A DNA stretch of 64,000 nt from Coriaria nepalensis (Eukaryota; Streptophyta; Magnoliopsida; Cucurbitales; Coriariaceae), in assembly GCA_027186245.1 (NCBI GenBank), contig CP114498.1:4719501-4783500 (forward strand), read 5' to 3'. The translations under genes were made by a program, and so were the position numbers. The notes under the pieces are model-generated. The model saw only the letters and a program-made list of their open reading frames with translations, ran no database searches and was not told the DNA's origin. Position 1 is the first letter of the stretch; each line of letters begins with the position of its first letter. Below, one piece after another: positions 62,601-64,000 of the stretch.

Positions 62601-64000
62601 CTAATTCTTCATTCAACGTGTGTGCACAGAATTGGAATACCAACAGCATGTAGTGTCTAGAGGAAGAATAACGATTGATTGCATACAGATTAAAGCAATA
62701 ATGAAAAGGTCAGCTCCTACAACTATTATCGAGATTAAGAGTTTTCTTAAATTAGCTAGTTGCTACAAGAGATTCGTAGAAGGATTTTCAGGTCTTGTTG
62801 CACCACTTACAGCTCTCAGTAAGAAGGGAAGTAAGTGCATGAGGACGGAAAAGTGTGAACGAAGTTTCTAAGAAATAAAAAGGAGGCTGACTAAAATGCC
62901 CAATCTTAACATACCCACCAAGGAAGCAAAGTTTATGATTTTTAGCAATGCATCAAGTATAAGCCTACGGGAATTCAAAATGCAAGATTGTATGGTAATA
63001 GTCTATGACTCGAGACAACTGAAGATCATGAAAGTTACTACCCAACCTATGACTTATAATTAGCAACGTTGTGTTTGCTTTAAAGATATAGTGACACTAT
63101 CTGTATAAGGACCACTTTAAGATATTCATAGGTTACAAGATCCTTAAGTACATTTTTTCCTAGAAGGAACTCAATATAAGACATAGAAGATGGTTTCAAT
63201 TCATAAAAGATTATGACTACAAGATTCTCTATCACCTTGGAAAGGCCAACAAAGTTGCTGATGTTTTAAGTCCGACTATCCCAGGAACATTGATGGAAAT
63301 ATACATTGCCTCAACTACTACAAAACAAAATCAAGGAGTGAATTTTAGATATAATTATGGGAAAAAAGTCGGTATTAACCCTATAATTGACCAATTTCAA
63401 GCGGATGAAGGGTTCCCAAGAGAATGATCTAGACTTACGAAAAGTTTTAGAATAAGTTGAACAAGGGAAGAATATTAAGTTTACTCTCTCTCCTAATGGG
63501 ATCTTTAATTTTAAGAGAAGTATGTGCGTCCCAAATGACGATGAAATGAGACATTTGATTCCTTCATAAGCGCATGAAACCTCATATTTTGTACACCCAG
63601 GAGCAACTAATATGTACAAGGACTTAAATGAGCACTTCTAGTAGACATGAATGAAGAAGGATGTTGCTCATCTTATGCAAAAATGATTGATATGTCACCG
63701 AATTAAGGCTGAACATCAGCATCCAGCAAGAGATTTTCAAACAATTGAGATTACAGAATGGGGGAGCAAATCATTATGGATTTCGTTGTTGGGCTCCCTA
63801 AAACATCTAAGGGATATTATGCAATTTTGGTAATTATCAATAGATTGACCAAATCGGTGAACTTCTTACCCATACGAAGCACATTTTCACTGAATAATTG
63901 GTAGAGCTTTTATGTGAGGGAAATTTTTCGATAACAAGGGGTGTTGTTATTGATAATTTCATACCATGATAGTAGATTTACTTCAACTTTTTGGAAAGTC
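62601..64000 (+). mobile_element. Gypsy element A, 3' part (RNase H and integrase), continues beyond the window
   Basis: Resumes near 62630 with EYQQHVVSRGRITIDCIQIKA split over conserved blocks (HVVSRRGI in intact copies), IKSFLKLASCYKRFVEGFSG and TALSKKGSKCMRTEKCER, the RT/RNase H connection. RNase H is at about 62870-63290. The integrase zinc-binding region is at about 63560-63720 (THPGATNMYKDL-like, CHRIKAEHQHPA) and the core start at 63760-63990 (MDFVVGLPKTSKG-like, DRLTKSVNFLP-like). Frameshifts and stops are frequent. About 100 codons of RT are missing between this part and 56905. Confidence 0.82.

Noticed and set aside
1..64000. A new defence, biosynthetic or RNA-guided system
   Set aside because: All coding sequence outside the three host genes and the BRCT fragment resolves into copia or gypsy domains; nothing points to an undescribed multi-gene system.

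Overview
This is a plant nuclear chromosome segment, almost certainly from a dicot. The evidence is the gene content (a two-RRM glycine-rich hnRNP, an NPF/PTR-family transporter, a CSB/CHR8-type SNF2 ATPase), GT-AG introns, high A+T, and dense Ty1/copia and Ty3/gypsy LTR retrotransposons. I cannot name the species. Every assignment comes from reading the sequence and recalling the families; no search was run.

The left 27 kb is gene-bearing. There is an hnRNP/Musashi-like RNA-binding protein gene (+, 1110-3072, 2 exons, 383 aa) with a (CG)n(CA)n tract upstream. After 5 kb of gene-poor DNA with one fold-back MITE comes an intact NPF5-like transporter gene (+, 8290-10434, 4 exons, 587 aa). Next is a broken BRCA1/BARD1-type BRCT fragment (-, 10966-12064), cut off at a copia LTR, and then a decayed copia element (12065-16030). 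An intact seven-exon CHR8/CSB-like gene (-, 16774-27285, 1219 aa) follows. Its fifth intron holds a complete but mutated antisense copia element (18597-23483) with two 217-bp LTRs and a GAACC target duplication.

From about 27.9 kb to the end I find no host gene. Layout: (1) a chromodomain-bearing gypsy element on the minus strand (27891-34364), whose truncated 3' LTR lies about 0.6 kb from the CHR8 start codon; (2) a decayed copia reverse transcriptase on the minus strand (34.85-35.9 kb); (3) three diverged copies of one LTR-like family, one of them inverted (36.5-38.5, 39.15-39.76 and 41.85-43.69 kb); (4) a nested gypsy complex on the plus strand. In the complex, host element A (about 44.4 kb to beyond the window) is split by element B (46456-55806, TSD TAGAG, Tekay/Del-like chromovirus). 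A second foreign element, C (about 56.9-62.6 kb, Tat/Ogre-like, with a remnant of a second RNase H), interrupts A's reverse transcriptase.

The three intact genes are unrelated housekeeping or transport genes and do not form a pathway. The main interest is structural: a minisatellite of different length in the two LTRs of B, placed just before a TATA-like box; the nested insertion order; the BRCT pseudogene; and the retrotransposon debris inside and beside CHR8. I found no tRNA, rRNA, CRISPR array or evidence of an undescribed enzymatic system.
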